Positions 1-8,756 of a DNA stretch of 64,000 nt are shown one piece after another. The position numbers and the translations under genes are program-made. The stretch is from Phycisphaerae bacterium (GTDB taxonomy: Bacteria > Planctomycetota > Phycisphaerae > Phycisphaerales > UBA1924). Below the pieces are notes generated by a model. It did no database searches. It saw only the letters and a program-made list of their open reading frames with translations, and was not told where the DNA came from. The number at the start of each line of letters is the position of its first letter. The stretch's first letter is position 1. The stretch spans positions 124,001 through 188,000 of the forward strand of contig JAEUIZ010000040.1 in NCBI GenBank assembly GCA_016793805.1. The letters run 5' to 3'.

Positions 1-614
1 CGGAGCGCACTCGCCGCGTCGGCGCCGTCGGCCTCGGCGCCGGGGCCATCGCGGCCTACACCCAGCCCGGCGACTCGCTCACCTTCTTCGAGATCGACCC
101 CGCCGTCGTCCGCATCGCGCGCGACCCGGCCATCTTCACGCACCTCGCCGACGCCAAGGGCGATGTCTCGATTGTCCTCGGCGACGGGCGTCGCTCGCTC
201 GCCGCTGCGCCGCCCGCCTCCTTCGACCTGCTCATCCTCGACGCGTTCAGTTCCGACGCGATCCCCATGCACCTGCTGACGCGCGAGGCCCTGGCCGTGT
301 ATCGTCGTGCCCTCGCCCCCGCAGGCGTGCTCGCGATCCACGCCTCGAACCAGTTCCTCGACCTCCCACCGATCATCGCCCGGCTCGCCGACGACGCGGG
401 GCTCGAAGCCCTGAGCCGTTGGGACGACCGGGTGACGCCGATCGAGTCCATCCGCACCGGTCGACTCCAGAGCCATTGGATCGTGCTGGCCCGCCCAGCC
501 AACATGCCGCCGTCGCTGCGCGCACGCGGTTGGCTCCCGCTCGCGCCCTCGCCCGGCACCCCGCTCTGGACCGACGACGCCGCGAGCATCGTCCCGATCA
601 TCCTGTGGCGGTAG
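1..614 (+). CDS. Spermidine synthase-like protein, C-terminal part (5' end outside window)
   Basis: The frame is open from the first bases of the window, so the gene begins upstream. The visible ~200 residues carry the class I SAM-binding signature GLGAG, the acidic strand end FEIDP and the motif LILDAFSSDAIPMHLLT, whose Asp matches the catalytic/aminopropyl-binding Asp of polyamine synthases. Proteins of this family transfer an aminopropyl group from decarboxylated SAM. Many planctomycete members are fused to an N-terminal multi-membrane-span region and their substrate is not established. Whether such a region is present here cannot be seen. The gene ends 35 bp before aroC. The spermidine synthase fold is fairly sure; the reaction is not. 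Confidence 0.75.
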   Translation, partial: ERTRRVGAVGLGAGAIAAYTQPGDSLTFFEIDPAVVRIARDPAIFTHLADAKGDVSIVLGDGRRSLAAAPPASFDLLILDAFSSDAIPMHLLTREALAVYRRALAPAGVLAIHASNQFLDLPPIIARLADDAGLEALSRWDDRVTPIESIRTGRLQSHWIVLARPANMPPSLRARGWLPLAPSPGTPLWTDDAASIVPIILWR

Positions 615-637
615 CCCGGCCGGCGCTCGCACGCCGA

Positions 638-649
638 TACCATCACCTG
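638..649 (+). promoter_or_regulatory. -10-like TACCAT abutting the aroC start
   Basis: TACCAT (638-643) is followed by six bases and then the ATG at 650. No Shine-Dalgarno sequence is visible. The same arrangement recurs at several other genes in the window and suggests transcription starting at or next to the start codon. No convincing -35 box was found. Confidence 0.4.
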
Positions 650-1843
650 ATGCCCACGCTCGACGCCATCACCGCCGGCGAGTCCCACGGCCCGGCCCTC
701 ATCGTCGTCATCTCCGGCCTGCCCTCCGGCGTGCCCATCGACCTCGCGTTCGTCAACGCGGAACTCGCACGGCGACAGGGTGGCTATGGCCGCGGCGCTC
801 GCCAGCGCATCGAGCACGACGCCGCCGAAGTGCTCTCCGGCGTGCGCGGGGGCGTCACCCTGGGCTCCCCGCTCGCCATCCGAATCCCCAACGCGGATGC
901 TCGCCTCGACGATCCGACGCGGACTCCGCCGCTGACTCGGCCAAGGCCCGGCCACGCCGACCTCGCGGGGTCGATCAAGTATCTCACGACCGACTGCCGC
1001 CCGATCCTCGAGCGGGCCTCGGCGCGAGAGACCGCTGCCCGAACCGCCGCGGGCGCCATCGCTCGCTGCTTTCTCCGTGTGTTCGACATCGAAGCCTTCG
1101 GCTTTGTGCGCTCGATCCGCGGCATCGCGACCGATGCCGTTCCGACGCCCGCGACCTGGCAGGCGTTGCGAGCGCTCCGCGATGCGTCGGAGACCTACTG
1201 CCCGGACGCGGCCGCGACCGCCGCCCAATGCGAGGCGATCCGCCAAGCCAAGATCGACAAGGACACCGTGGGCGGACTGGTCGAGGCGCACGTCTTCGGC
1301 TGTCCGCCGGGGCTCGGGTCGTGCATGGATTGGCGGGACAAACTCGACGCGCGGCTCGCCTACGCCGTCATGGGCATCCAGGCGATCAAATCGGTCGAAG
1401 TCGGGCTCGGCAAGGAGGCCGCGGATCGCGTCGGCTCGGCGTTCCACGATCCCATCCGATTCGATCGTTCCGCCGCCGACGGACCGACGCTCGGGTTCGT
1501 CCGCGACTCCAACAACGCCGGCGGCACCGAAGGCGGCATGAGCAACGGGCAGCCGATCGTCGTGCGGGCGGCGATGAAACCGATCTCGACGCTCCTGCGC
1601 GGGATGCCCAGCGTGGACCTGACCACGAAGGAGCCCGCGACGAGCACGTACGAGCGGAGCGACATCTGCGCGGTCTCGGCGGCGAGCGTCGTGCTCGAGA
1701 ACGTCGCCGCGTTCGAGGTCGCCCGCGCGTTCCGCGAGAAGTTCGGGGGCGACTCGCTGACCGAGGTCCGCGCGAACCACGCCAACTTCCTGCGCCTCGC
1801 CCGCATGATGCCGCTCGACCCCCCGAGCGCGACGTTGGCGTGA
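650..1843 (+). CDS. aroC: Chorismate synthase
   Basis: The protein (397 aa) begins MPTLDAITAGESHGPAL, which holds the family signature GESHG near the N terminus. Later conserved blocks include GGYGRGAR, RPGHADLAGSIKY, the ASARETAARTAAGAIA stretch, and the SNNAGGTEGGMSNG block that binds FMN and phosphate. The enzyme converts 5-enolpyruvylshikimate-3-phosphate to chorismate using reduced FMN, the last step of the shikimate pathway, in the cytoplasm. Length is normal for the family. The frame is open further upstream, but the family N terminus fits the ATG at 650. That ATG has no Shine-Dalgarno and lies just behind a TACCAT hexamer. trpA, elsewhere in the window, has a very similar start context. 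Confidence 0.96.
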   Translation: MPTLDAITAGESHGPALIVVISGLPSGVPIDLAFVNAELARRQGGYGRGARQRIEHDAAEVLSGVRGGVTLGSPLAIRIPNADARLDDPTRTPPLTRPRPGHADLAGSIKYLTTDCRPILERASARETAARTAAGAIARCFLRVFDIEAFGFVRSIRGIATDAVPTPATWQALRALRDASETYCPDAAATAAQCEAIRQAKIDKDTVGGLVEAHVFGCPPGLGSCMDWRDKLDARLAYAVMGIQAIKSVEVGLGKEAADRVGSAFHDPIRFDRSAADGPTLGFVRDSNNAGGTEGGMSNGQPIVVRAAMKPISTLLRGMPSVDLTTKEPATSTYERSDICAVSAASVVLENVAAFEVARAFREKFGGDSLTEVRANHANFLRLARMMPLDPPSATLA

Positions 1844-1990
1844 GGCCGGTCCGATCTTTCTCGCCGGGTTCAGGGCGCGCTTGGGCTCGGTGCAGATCGC
1901 GCGAATTCCGCACGTCTCGCCCCGGATCGTCGCTCTCCGGCTGTGGCAACTCCCCGCCTCGCCTCGACAATTGACGAGGAAGGAGCGACC

Positions 1991-2830
1991 ATGCCCACCA
2001 AGGTTCCGTATCGTGCCGTCTTTCTCAGCGACGTGCATCTCGGCTCGTCGGCCAGCCGCGCCGACGACGCCGCCGACTTTCTCAAGCACATCGAGACGCC
2101 CACGCTCTACCTGCTCGGGGACATCATCGACATGTGGCGTCTCCGCTCGAGGTGGCACTGGCCCGAGCCGCACAACCGCTTCGTCCGCCGCGTGCTGAAG
2201 ATGGTCAAGCACGGCACGCGCGTCCTGTTCATCCCGGGCAACCACGACGACCCGGCCCGCGAGTACGTCGGGCTCGCTTTCGGGGGCGTCGAGATCGTCC
2301 GAGAGGCCGTCCATCAGACCGCGGATGGTCGGCGACTCCTCGTCGTGCACGGGGACGAAGCCGACGCCGTCGTCCGCCACAGCCGCTTCCTGTCCATGCT
2401 CGGCGGCGTCGCCTACGAGAAACTCGTCCTCGCCAATCACTGGACGAACCGCATCCGACGTTCGATGGGCCTGCGCCCCTGGTCGCTCTCCATGGCCATC
2501 AAGTCCAAGGTCAAGCGCGCGTGCAAGTTCGTGGCCTGCTTCGAAGAGACCCTCGCCACCGCTGCCGCCGAGCGCGGGCTCGACGGCGTCATCTGCGGGC
2601 ACATCCACAAGGCCGAGGCGCGAACGACCACCTCGCCCCACGCCCCTCGCGTCGAGTATTACAACTGCGGCGATTGGGTCGAGTCCTGCACCGCGCTCGT
2701 CGAGCACGACGACGGCACCATGCGCGTGCTCCAGGGCCGCACGTTCGTCGAGCAGTTCGCCGACGAACCCGCCGACGAAACTACCGCCCCGCCGCGCCCC
2801 TTGAGCCCCCCGACGCCTACTCGTCCTTGA
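1991..2830 (+). CDS. UDP-2,3-diacylglucosamine diphosphatase-like metallophosphatase (LpxH-like)
   Basis: The 279-residue protein shows the calcineurin-like dinuclear-metal motifs in order: LSDVHLGS (about residue 12), GDIIDMW (43), GNHD (83), VHGDEAD (119) and GHIHKAE (200). LpxH hydrolyses UDP-2,3-diacylglucosamine to lipid X in lipid A synthesis. This longer subgroup, with a basic insert before the last motif, is often annotated only as an LpxH-like or UDP-diacylglucosamine phosphatase family protein. The ATG at 1991 has an AGGAG six to seven bases upstream. A start 48 bp earlier is open but lacks a ribosome-binding site. The 3' end overlaps the convergent dnaK by 14 bp. Metallophosphatase activity is secure; the exact substrate is inferred. 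Confidence 0.8.
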   Translation: MPTKVPYRAVFLSDVHLGSSASRADDAADFLKHIETPTLYLLGDIIDMWRLRSRWHWPEPHNRFVRRVLKMVKHGTRVLFIPGNHDDPAREYVGLAFGGVEIVREAVHQTADGRRLLVVHGDEADAVVRHSRFLSMLGGVAYEKLVLANHWTNRIRRSMGLRPWSLSMAIKSKVKRACKFVACFEETLATAAAERGLDGVICGHIHKAEARTTTSPHAPRVEYYNCGDWVESCTALVEHDDGTMRVLQGRTFVEQFADEPADETTAPPRPLSPPTPTRP

Positions 2831-4751
2831 CCTTGTACTCCGCGTCGATCACGTCGTCGTCCTTCTTCGGCTCGCCGCCCGGCGCCGCCCCGGCTGATCC
2901 CGTACCGGGCTGCTTGCCCGCGCTCGCCTCATAGACGGCCTTGCCCAGTTCCTGGCTGACCTTCTCGAGTTCCTTCACCGCGCTCTCGATCGCCGCCCGC
3001 TCCTCGCCCTTGATCTTGTCCTCGAGGTTCGACAGCGCCGACTCGATCCGACCGCGAGCGTCCGGCGAGACCTTCCCGCCATGCTCCTCGAGCGCCTTGC
3101 GCGTCGAGATCACCATCGCGTCCGCACGGTTCTTCAGGTCGATCACCTCCCGACGCTTCTTGTCCTCCGCCGCGTGCTGCTCGGCGTCGCGCTTCATCCG
3201 CTCGATCTCCGCCTTGTCCAGACCGCCGGAGTTCGTGATCTTGATGTCCGCCTTCTTGCCCGTGGCCTTGTCCGTCGCCGTCACGGTCAGGATCCCGTTG
3301 GCGTCCAGCGCGAACTCCACCTCGATCTGCGGCATGCCCCGCGGCGCGGGAGCGATCCCCTCGAGATCGAACTGCCCGAGCAGGCGGTTGTACTGCGCCA
3401 TCTCCCGCTCGCCCTGGTAGACCTTGATCGTCACGCTCGTCTGGTTGTCGGCCGCCGTCGAGAACGTCTCCTTCTTGCTCGTCGGGATCGTCGTGTTCTT
3501 CTCGATGAGTTTCGTCATCACCCCGCCCAGCGTCTCAACCCCCAGCGAGAGCGGGGTCACGTCCAGCAGCAGCACGTCCTTGACCTCGCCCTTGAGGACC
3601 GCGCCCTGGATCGCGGCGCCGACGGCCACGACCTCGTCAGGGTTCACGCTCTTGTTCGGCTCCTTCCCGAACAGTTCCTTGGCGATCTGCTGGGCCCTGG
3701 GCATGCGCGTCGAACCGCCCACCAGCACGACCTCGTCGATCTTGTCGGCGGTGAGTTTCGCGTCCTTCAGCGCCTGGATGCACGGGGCCTTCAATCGCTC
3801 GAACAGGTCCGCACACAGCGCCTCGAACTTCGACCGCGTGATGGCCAGTTGCAGGTGCTTCGGCCCGTTCTGGTCCGCCGTGATGAACGGCAGATTCACC
3901 TGCGACTCCTGCATCGTCGACAGTTCGCACTTCGCCTTCTCGGCGGCCTCCTTGAGCCGCTGCAGCGCCATCGGGTCCTTGCGGAGGTCGATCCCCTCCT
4001 TCTTGCGGAACTCCTCGGCGATGTGGTCGATCAGTTTCTGGTCCCAGTCGTCGCCGCCGAGGTGCGTGTCGCCGTTGGTGCTCAGCACCTCGAACACCCC
4101 GTCCCCGATGTCGAGGATCGAAACGTCGAACGTCCCGCCGCCGAGGTCAAAGACCGCGATCTTCTCGTTCTTCTTGCGATCCAGGCCGTACGCCAGCGCC
4201 GCCGCCGTCGGCTCGTTGATGATCCGCTCGACCTTCAGGCCCGCGATCTCGCCGGCGTCCTTGGTCGCCTGCCGCTGGGCGTCGTTGAAGTACGCCGGGA
4301 CCGTGATCACCGCACGATCCACCTTCTCCCCCAGGTAGTCCTCGGCCGTCTTCTTCAGGTCCTGCAGGATGAACGCGGAAATCTGCTGCGGCGTGAACTC
4401 GCCCTGGTTCACACGCACCTTCACGAAGTCATCCGGCCCGCCCGTGATCGTGTACGGAACCTTCGCTTCCTCGTTCCCGCTCTTCCCATACCCGCTCTCG
4501 CCCGCCGACGAAACCTCCACGCGCCGACGGCCCATGAACCGCTTGATCGAGAAGATCGTGTTCTTCGGATTGGTCACCTGCTGGTGCTTGGCGGCCTGCC
4601 CGATCAGTCGCTCCCCCTTGTCGGTGAACCCGACGACCGACGGCGTGATCCGGTTGCCCGAGGAGTTGATGAGCACCTTGGGCTGCCCGCCCTCCATGAT
4701 CGCAACGCAGGAGTTCGTGGTGCCGAGGTCGATCCCGATGATCTTGGACAT
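2817..4751 (-). CDS. dnaK: Chaperone DnaK (Hsp70)
   Basis: The 644-residue product starts [15 protein letters not shown], the classic Hsp70 phosphate-1 loop. It continues with the ATPase blocks [44 protein letters not shown] and [11 protein letters not shown], then the substrate-binding domain with DVTPLSLG and a helical lid. The acidic C-terminal tail ends near [11 protein letters not shown]. It is the ATP-driven cytosolic chaperone that works with DnaJ and GrpE, neither of which is in the window. The start is set by homology and by GGAG six bases upstream. A longer open frame (to 4808) would add an unrelated leader. The stop codon overlaps the end of the convergent LpxH-like gene. Confidence 0.98.
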   Translation of the reverse strand: MSKIIGIDLGTTNSCVAIMEGGQPKVLINSSGNRITPSVVGFTDKGERLIGQAAKHQQVTNPKNTIFSIKRFMGRRRVEVSSAGESGYGKSGNEEAKVPYTITGGPDDFVKVRVNQGEFTPQQISAFILQDLKKTAEDYLGEKVDRAVITVPAYFNDAQRQATKDAGEIAGLKVERIINEPTAAALAYGLDRKKNEKIAVFDLGGGTFDVSILDIGDGVFEVLSTNGDTHLGGDDWDQKLIDHIAEEFRKKEGIDLRKDPMALQRLKEAAEKAKCELSTMQESQVNLPFITADQNGPKHLQLAITRSKFEALCADLFERLKAPCIQALKDAKLTADKIDEVVLVGGSTRMPRAQQIAKELFGKEPNKSVNPDEVVAVGAAIQGAVLKGEVKDVLLLDVTPLSLGVETLGGVMTKLIEKNTTIPTSKKETFSTAADNQTSVTIKVYQGEREMAQYNRLLGQFDLEGIAPAPRGMPQIEVEFALDANGILTVTATDKATGKKADIKITNSGGLDKAEIERMKRDAEQHAAEDKKRREVIDLKNRADAMVISTRKALEEHGGKVSPDARGRIESALSNLEDKIKGEERAAIESAVKELEKVSQELGKAVYEASAGKQPGTGSAGAAPGGEPKKDDDVIDAEYKVKDE

Positions 4752-4757
4752 GCTTTG

Positions 4758-4811
4758 CTCCGATGAGTTCAGACTCTCTTCATCGGCATCTTGCAAGACG
4801 GATGCCATCCG
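4758..4811 (-). promoter_or_regulatory. dnaK leader: hairpin touching the ribosome-binding site, plus an inverted repeat
   Basis: On the minus strand CCGATGA (4786-4780) pairs perfectly with TCATCGG (4766-4760), leaving a 13-nt loop. The right arm includes the first two bases of the GGAG ribosome-binding site (4761-4758). Further upstream lies the inverted repeat CGGATG-C-CATCCG (4799-4811). No CIRCE element (TTAGCACTC-N9-GAGTGCTAA) is present. The hairpin could hold back translation or act as a temperature switch; this is inference. Confidence 0.4.
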
Positions 4812-4969
4812 ATCGGGTCCCGAATCTCCCCCTTCGGCAAGCGTTCGACCCCGTTTCTTGCTGCCCGCCGAGCCTCGCTCACATCCTCCAGCGCCATCGC
4901 GACCACACTCGCCTCCGCCTCTGCCGATTTGGCAGCCCGCACACCGGGTCAGTCCCGAACGAGTGGGCG

Positions 4970-4981
4970 TACAATCGAATC
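4970..4981 (+). promoter_or_regulatory. -10-like TACAAT directly before the 4982 start
   Basis: TACAAT at 4970-4975 is followed by six bases and the ATG at 4982. There is no Shine-Dalgarno, so a leaderless transcript is suggested. No good -35 lies at 16-18 bp. Confidence 0.45.
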
Positions 4982-6073
4982 ATGGGCCTTTTCTCCCCGA
5001 AACGCCGACTCGAGCAGATCCAGAAGGAACTCGAGGAGACCCCGCTCGGACTCGACCGGATCGCCCTGATCGAGCGTGGCATCGCCGAAGCGACGCGGCT
5101 GAGCGACCCCGAAGCCGGATTCGACCTCCGCGAGAACCTGCTCACCTCCTGCATGCTCATCGGGCGGCTGGACCGCTGCATCCCCGCGATGGAATGGTGC
5201 CTGGCCCGCTGCGACGCCGAGCCCGATCAGTTCGACGCCGCCCGCGTGCTCTGGCAGTACAAGTGGATCATCGCCGAACTCCCCCGGCACTCGCACTACT
5301 CCCGCCAGACCATCGACCGCGGGATCGAGGACCTCGCCGCTCGCTTCGAGCGTGCCGGGTGGGGTCCGCGCGCCGCCGCGCTCCTTCGGCTCTCCACCGC
5401 CCTGACCATGGCCGATCAGGAGGAGGCCCACGTGCACTTCGAGCGTTGGTCGTCTCTGCCACGCGATCACGGCTCGGACTGCGAGGCCTGCGACGTGGGC
5501 AACGAGGTGCGCTACCGGCTCGCAGCCGACGACTTCGACGGCGCGATCCGTGCCGCCGACCCGCTGCTCGACGGCCAACTCAAGTGCGAGGAGGAGCCCG
5601 CGATCACGCTCTCTCGCCTCCCCTTCGCCTATGTCGGCGCCGAACGCTTCGACGACGCCCTCGAGACCGCGAAGGTCGCGATCGACCTCATCCTCGATGG
5701 CCACCAGTATTGTGAGGCGCGCGGACGAGTCATGCACCTGCTGCTCATGAGCGGGAACGTGGAGCCCGCTGGACGCTTGCTCGAGGTGTCGCTCCCCCAG
5801 GCTCTGCACGCCGGCAATGACCTCTCGCTCCTGCAGACCTGCGTCATCGGCGTCGCGCTGGTCGACGCGGCCAGGGCCCGCGGGATCGACGTGCCGACCC
5901 CCGACGACCTTCCCCCTCAAGCCGGCGCGACCACCGAGGCGCTCCGCGATTGGATGGCCGACCAGGCCGAGACGCTCGCGCCGAGGTTCGACGCGCGCAA
6001 CGGGAACTCGTACTACTCGGACTTCTGGAGCGCGTTCAAGGACTTCGGCACCAACCTGCCCGACGCGAACTGA
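4982..6073 (+). CDS. Hypothetical helical-repeat (TPR-like) protein
   Basis: The 363-residue soluble protein begins MGLFSPKRRLEQIQKELEE. It is built of helices with TPR-like spacing, such as 'ADDFDGAIRAADPLLDG' and 'ERFDDALETAKVAIDLIL'. There is no signal peptide and no membrane segment. I do not recognise a family. TPR-like folds usually hold protein partners; no partner is suggested by the neighbours, which are divergent dnaK and a convergent sulfotransferase gene. The start was chosen because the charged amphipathic N terminus begins here and because a TACAAT hexamer sits six bases upstream. The frame is open about 70 codons further upstream, through low-quality sequence overlapping the dnaK leader. 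Confidence 0.6.
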   Translation: MGLFSPKRRLEQIQKELEETPLGLDRIALIERGIAEATRLSDPEAGFDLRENLLTSCMLIGRLDRCIPAMEWCLARCDAEPDQFDAARVLWQYKWIIAELPRHSHYSRQTIDRGIEDLAARFERAGWGPRAAALLRLSTALTMADQEEAHVHFERWSSLPRDHGSDCEACDVGNEVRYRLAADDFDGAIRAADPLLDGQLKCEEEPAITLSRLPFAYVGAERFDDALETAKVAIDLILDGHQYCEARGRVMHLLLMSGNVEPAGRLLEVSLPQALHAGNDLSLLQTCVIGVALVDAARARGIDVPTPDDLPPQAGATTEALRDWMADQAETLAPRFDARNGNSYYSDFWSAFKDFGTNLPDAN

Positions 6074-6097
6074 CGCCGCGCCGCCCGGTCCGCCCCC

Positions 6098-7723
6098 CTA
6101 CTCGCGCCCGGGCGGGTGCAGCCACCGCCTCGATCCATAGCGGTACGCGCACATCACCCCCATGAACACCCAGAACACGCTGTTCCCGCCCAGCGCCCCA
6201 TCCCACGACGCCTTCTTGATGTGGTACCACTCCCACTCCCGCTCCGGCCGCCACGGCAGCACGCCCCACGCCCGGCCCCCGGACGTGTCGCGGTAGTAGT
6301 CGCGGTGCGCATAGTCCATGAGGAACGCCACGGGGAGCGAGCCCGCCACATAGACCGCGAGCACCAGCGCCGCGAGCCAGATCCCGAGCCGGCGCGAGCC
6401 GGCGTGCGCGGTGTGGATCGCCGCGAGCCCCACGCCGACGCCCGTGGGCCAGATCAGCCAGTCGTGCCGCTGACGAACGAGGTACGCGTGGGCGAGCCAG
6501 ACGCCGAGGCACGCCAGCGCGACGAGCGCCCCCACCGCCGCCGCGGCGCCGCCCCGACCGCGCGAGAGTCGTGGCAGCGCCTCCGTCACCCGCGCCCGCG
6601 CGGGCCGATCGTGCCCGTAACGTCGCGCGATCGACTCGAGCTCCCCCCGAGCGCCCTCCGGCACGCCGCCGCCGCTCCGCGTCGCGGGCCGATAGTCCTC
6701 CACCGTGGCCAGGTACCTTCGCATCCTCGCCTCGTGCCGAGGGTCCCACTCGATCCCGAGGTGCGCATACGCCCGCCAAACCTCGCCGATCGGGTCCGCC
6801 GCCAGGTCCTCGAAGCGGACTCGCGCCAGCCGCTCGGGGGGCAGCGTCGCCGCCGCCTCGTCGAACCGCCGCTGCGAGTCGGCGTACTCCTCGACGACGC
6901 GCCGCTCCATCTCGGCGTGCGAAGGTGGATCCTGCAACCCGAATCCCGTCATCCGCTCGGCCATCGCGATGTTCGACCGCACCACCGCCCCGGGCTCGCG
7001 CGAGATGTGCACGAACCTCACGCCCGCGCCGAACATCCGCACCAACTCCCCCACCCTCGCCGTGTGGCTCGGGCTCTTGAGCAGCAGCCCCCGCCGACCC
7101 GCGACCAACCCCAGTTTCGCGCAGAACCCCGCCTGCACGCGCCGCCAGCGTGACAGTTCCCGATCGCTCAGCCCCGCCAGCGAGTGGAACCGCGAGTAGT
7201 GCGCGTGCATCCGCGGCAGGATGAACCGCGACCCCAGGCTCGACGCCATCGCCCAGTTGTTCGCCGCGAAGTCGTCCTCCGCCGGCCACGACGGCCCGAT
7301 CGCCACGTCGTCCTGCGGGCGCGTCGACGACAGGAACGGCAGCATGAACAGCCGCAGAAACGCCCAACTCAGCACGAACCCCTGCGGCGCCAGCGCCTCG
7401 CACCACCCCGGCGTCCGCAGCCGCGGATCGCAACTCAACAGATACTGCAGGTGCGTCGTGCCCGAGCGAAAGTACCCCAGCACCACCACCACGCCCGGCG
7501 CGTGCTCCACGCGCTCGCGACGGCGAAGCCACACCGCCATCACCACCCGCTCCGGCAGCGTGATCGCCGTCCCCAGCGCCGACGTGAACAGCCCCAGCGC
7601 CACCCGAGGCCAATACCGCACCGGGATCCACGCCGGCGGCGCCAGCAGAAGCCGAGCCCACGCGTCCAGCGGCGCGAACGCCATGAAATGGAACTTCGGG
7701 ATTGGCAGCCACGGGCCGGGCAT
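6098..7723 (-). CDS. Sulfotransferase-like protein with C-terminal membrane region
   Basis: The protein has 541 residues. Around residues 80-95 'VVVVLGYFRSGTTHLQYLL' is the 5'-phosphosulfate loop of the sulfotransferase fold. 'RFVHISREPGAVVRSNIAMAE' (about 235-255) matches the 3'-phosphate-binding motif with its Arg and Ser. This points to PAPS-dependent sulfation of a carbohydrate or lipid. The last ~170 residues contain about four hydrophobic spans, for example 'VGALVALACLGVWLAHAYLV' and 'LGIWLAALVLAVYVAGSLPV', which the catalytic family normally lacks. The enzyme is therefore probably membrane-tethered. An FkbM methyltransferase gene follows upstream in the same direction, so the pair may modify one glycan or glycolipid. 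The substrate is unknown. Confidence 0.75.
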   Translation of the reverse strand: MPGPWLPIPKFHFMAFAPLDAWARLLLAPPAWIPVRYWPRVALGLFTSALGTAITLPERVVMAVWLRRRERVEHAPGVVVVLGYFRSGTTHLQYLLSCDPRLRTPGWCEALAPQGFVLSWAFLRLFMLPFLSSTRPQDDVAIGPSWPAEDDFAANNWAMASSLGSRFILPRMHAHYSRFHSLAGLSDRELSRWRRVQAGFCAKLGLVAGRRGLLLKSPSHTARVGELVRMFGAGVRFVHISREPGAVVRSNIAMAERMTGFGLQDPPSHAEMERRVVEEYADSQRRFDEAAATLPPERLARVRFEDLAADPIGEVWRAYAHLGIEWDPRHEARMRRYLATVEDYRPATRSGGGVPEGARGELESIARRYGHDRPARARVTEALPRLSRGRGGAAAAVGALVALACLGVWLAHAYLVRQRHDWLIWPTGVGVGLAAIHTAHAGSRRLGIWLAALVLAVYVAGSLPVAFLMDYAHRDYYRDTSGGRAWGVLPWRPEREWEWYHIKKASWDGALGGNSVFWVFMGVMCAYRYGSRRWLHPPGRE

Positions 7724-7782
7724 GGGGGCGTCAGTCTAGATCCTCCACGCTCGCCCGCCGAGCCTCTCATCGGCGATCCGCC

Positions 7783-8655
7783 TCACTCCAGCGGCGGCGC
7801 CTCCGGCACGCTCCCGATCAGCCGCTGCATGTAGTCCTTCCACACCCCGCGACCCGACTTCGCGTCGTGGTGCTGCAATGCCAGGCCCGCCAGGTCCGGC
7901 GAACCGTACAGATCGTGCGCGATCGCCGCCAGTTTCAGCAACTGCCCCGCAGACAACTCCCCGAGCCGCGTGAAGTCCTTGACGTACACCGCGTCCCCCC
8001 ACACCAGTTGCCGGAACGGATCGCTCGGGCGATTCGGCGGGTGCAGCGGGAGAAACGGACGCCCGCTCATGCTCGTGAACGTGTGCAGCAGGAACCCTCG
8101 CTCACGAAGGAACGCATCGACCTCCGCAAACAGCGGCTGCCCCTCGTACAGCGGCACAAACTCCACCTCCGTCTCCACAAACACCACCTCGCCCAGCAGC
8201 CGCGTCGCCCCGCGGAGCGCATCCAACTCCGCCCCCTGGATGTCCAACTTCAGGTAGTCCGCCCCACCGATCTCCGGCACGTCGTCCAACCGCCGCGTCG
8301 TCACCGGCGTCTCGCGCACCACCTCCCCGAACTGCGCCAGCCCAGGAAACCGCCGACGAAGCCGAGCGTTCGGCGGATACAGCGACGACGACTGTGTGAA
8401 CCGGCACTCGCGGAACACACCATCACGCCCGTCCCCGATGAAGTACGGCAGGTACCGATGCCCCGGCCGCGACCGCGCGTTGAGCCGGTCGCACTCCGCT
8501 CGCACCGGCTCAAAGCCCACCACCTCCGTCACTCCATCACGCATGATCCTCGCGTACGGCGGCGGCTCGTCGCCAATCGCCATCGCGCCCACATCCACCA
8601 CCCGGATCGGCGCGACCTCGCGCCCCAGCATCTCGATCAGGCTGAACATGCTCAC
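7783..8655 (-). CDS. FkbM family methyltransferase
   Basis: This 290-residue SAM-dependent methyltransferase has motif I 'RVVDVGAMAIG' (about residue 18), the acidic 'VVGFEPVRAECDRLN', and the FkbM-typical 'TRRLDDVPEIGGADYLKLDIQGAELDALRGA' region, quoted here only as landmarks LDDV and KLDIQGAE. The family O-methylates sugars and other small or glycan substrates; the target is not predictable. The start is GTG at 8655, with AGGGGGA eight bases upstream. An ATG two codons later is the alternative. It lies upstream of the sulfotransferase-like gene on the same strand, 59 bp apart, and may be cotranscribed. Confidence 0.8.
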   Translation of the reverse strand: MSMFSLIEMLGREVAPIRVVDVGAMAIGDEPPPYARIMRDGVTEVVGFEPVRAECDRLNARSRPGHRYLPYFIGDGRDGVFRECRFTQSSSLYPPNARLRRRFPGLAQFGEVVRETPVTTRRLDDVPEIGGADYLKLDIQGAELDALRGATRLLGEVVFVETEVEFVPLYEGQPLFAEVDAFLRERGFLLHTFTSMSGRPFLPLHPPNRPSDPFRQLVWGDAVYVKDFTRLGELSAGQLLKLAAIAHDLYGSPDLAGLALQHHDAKSGRGVWKDYMQRLIGSVPEAPPLE

Positions 8656-8756
8656 ATGCTACGTCCCCCTCGCGCGACACCTCATCGTGCCACCGTGCGC
8701 TTCTTCACCGCCCGCTAGCGCCGACCCCCTCCGACGACCCCTACGCCTAGGCGTTG

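Noticed and set aside
4752-4981. CIRCE or heat-shock sigma promoter before dnaK
   Set aside because: No TTAGCACTC-type inverted repeat; the best CTTG/CCCGAT pair has unsuitable spacing.
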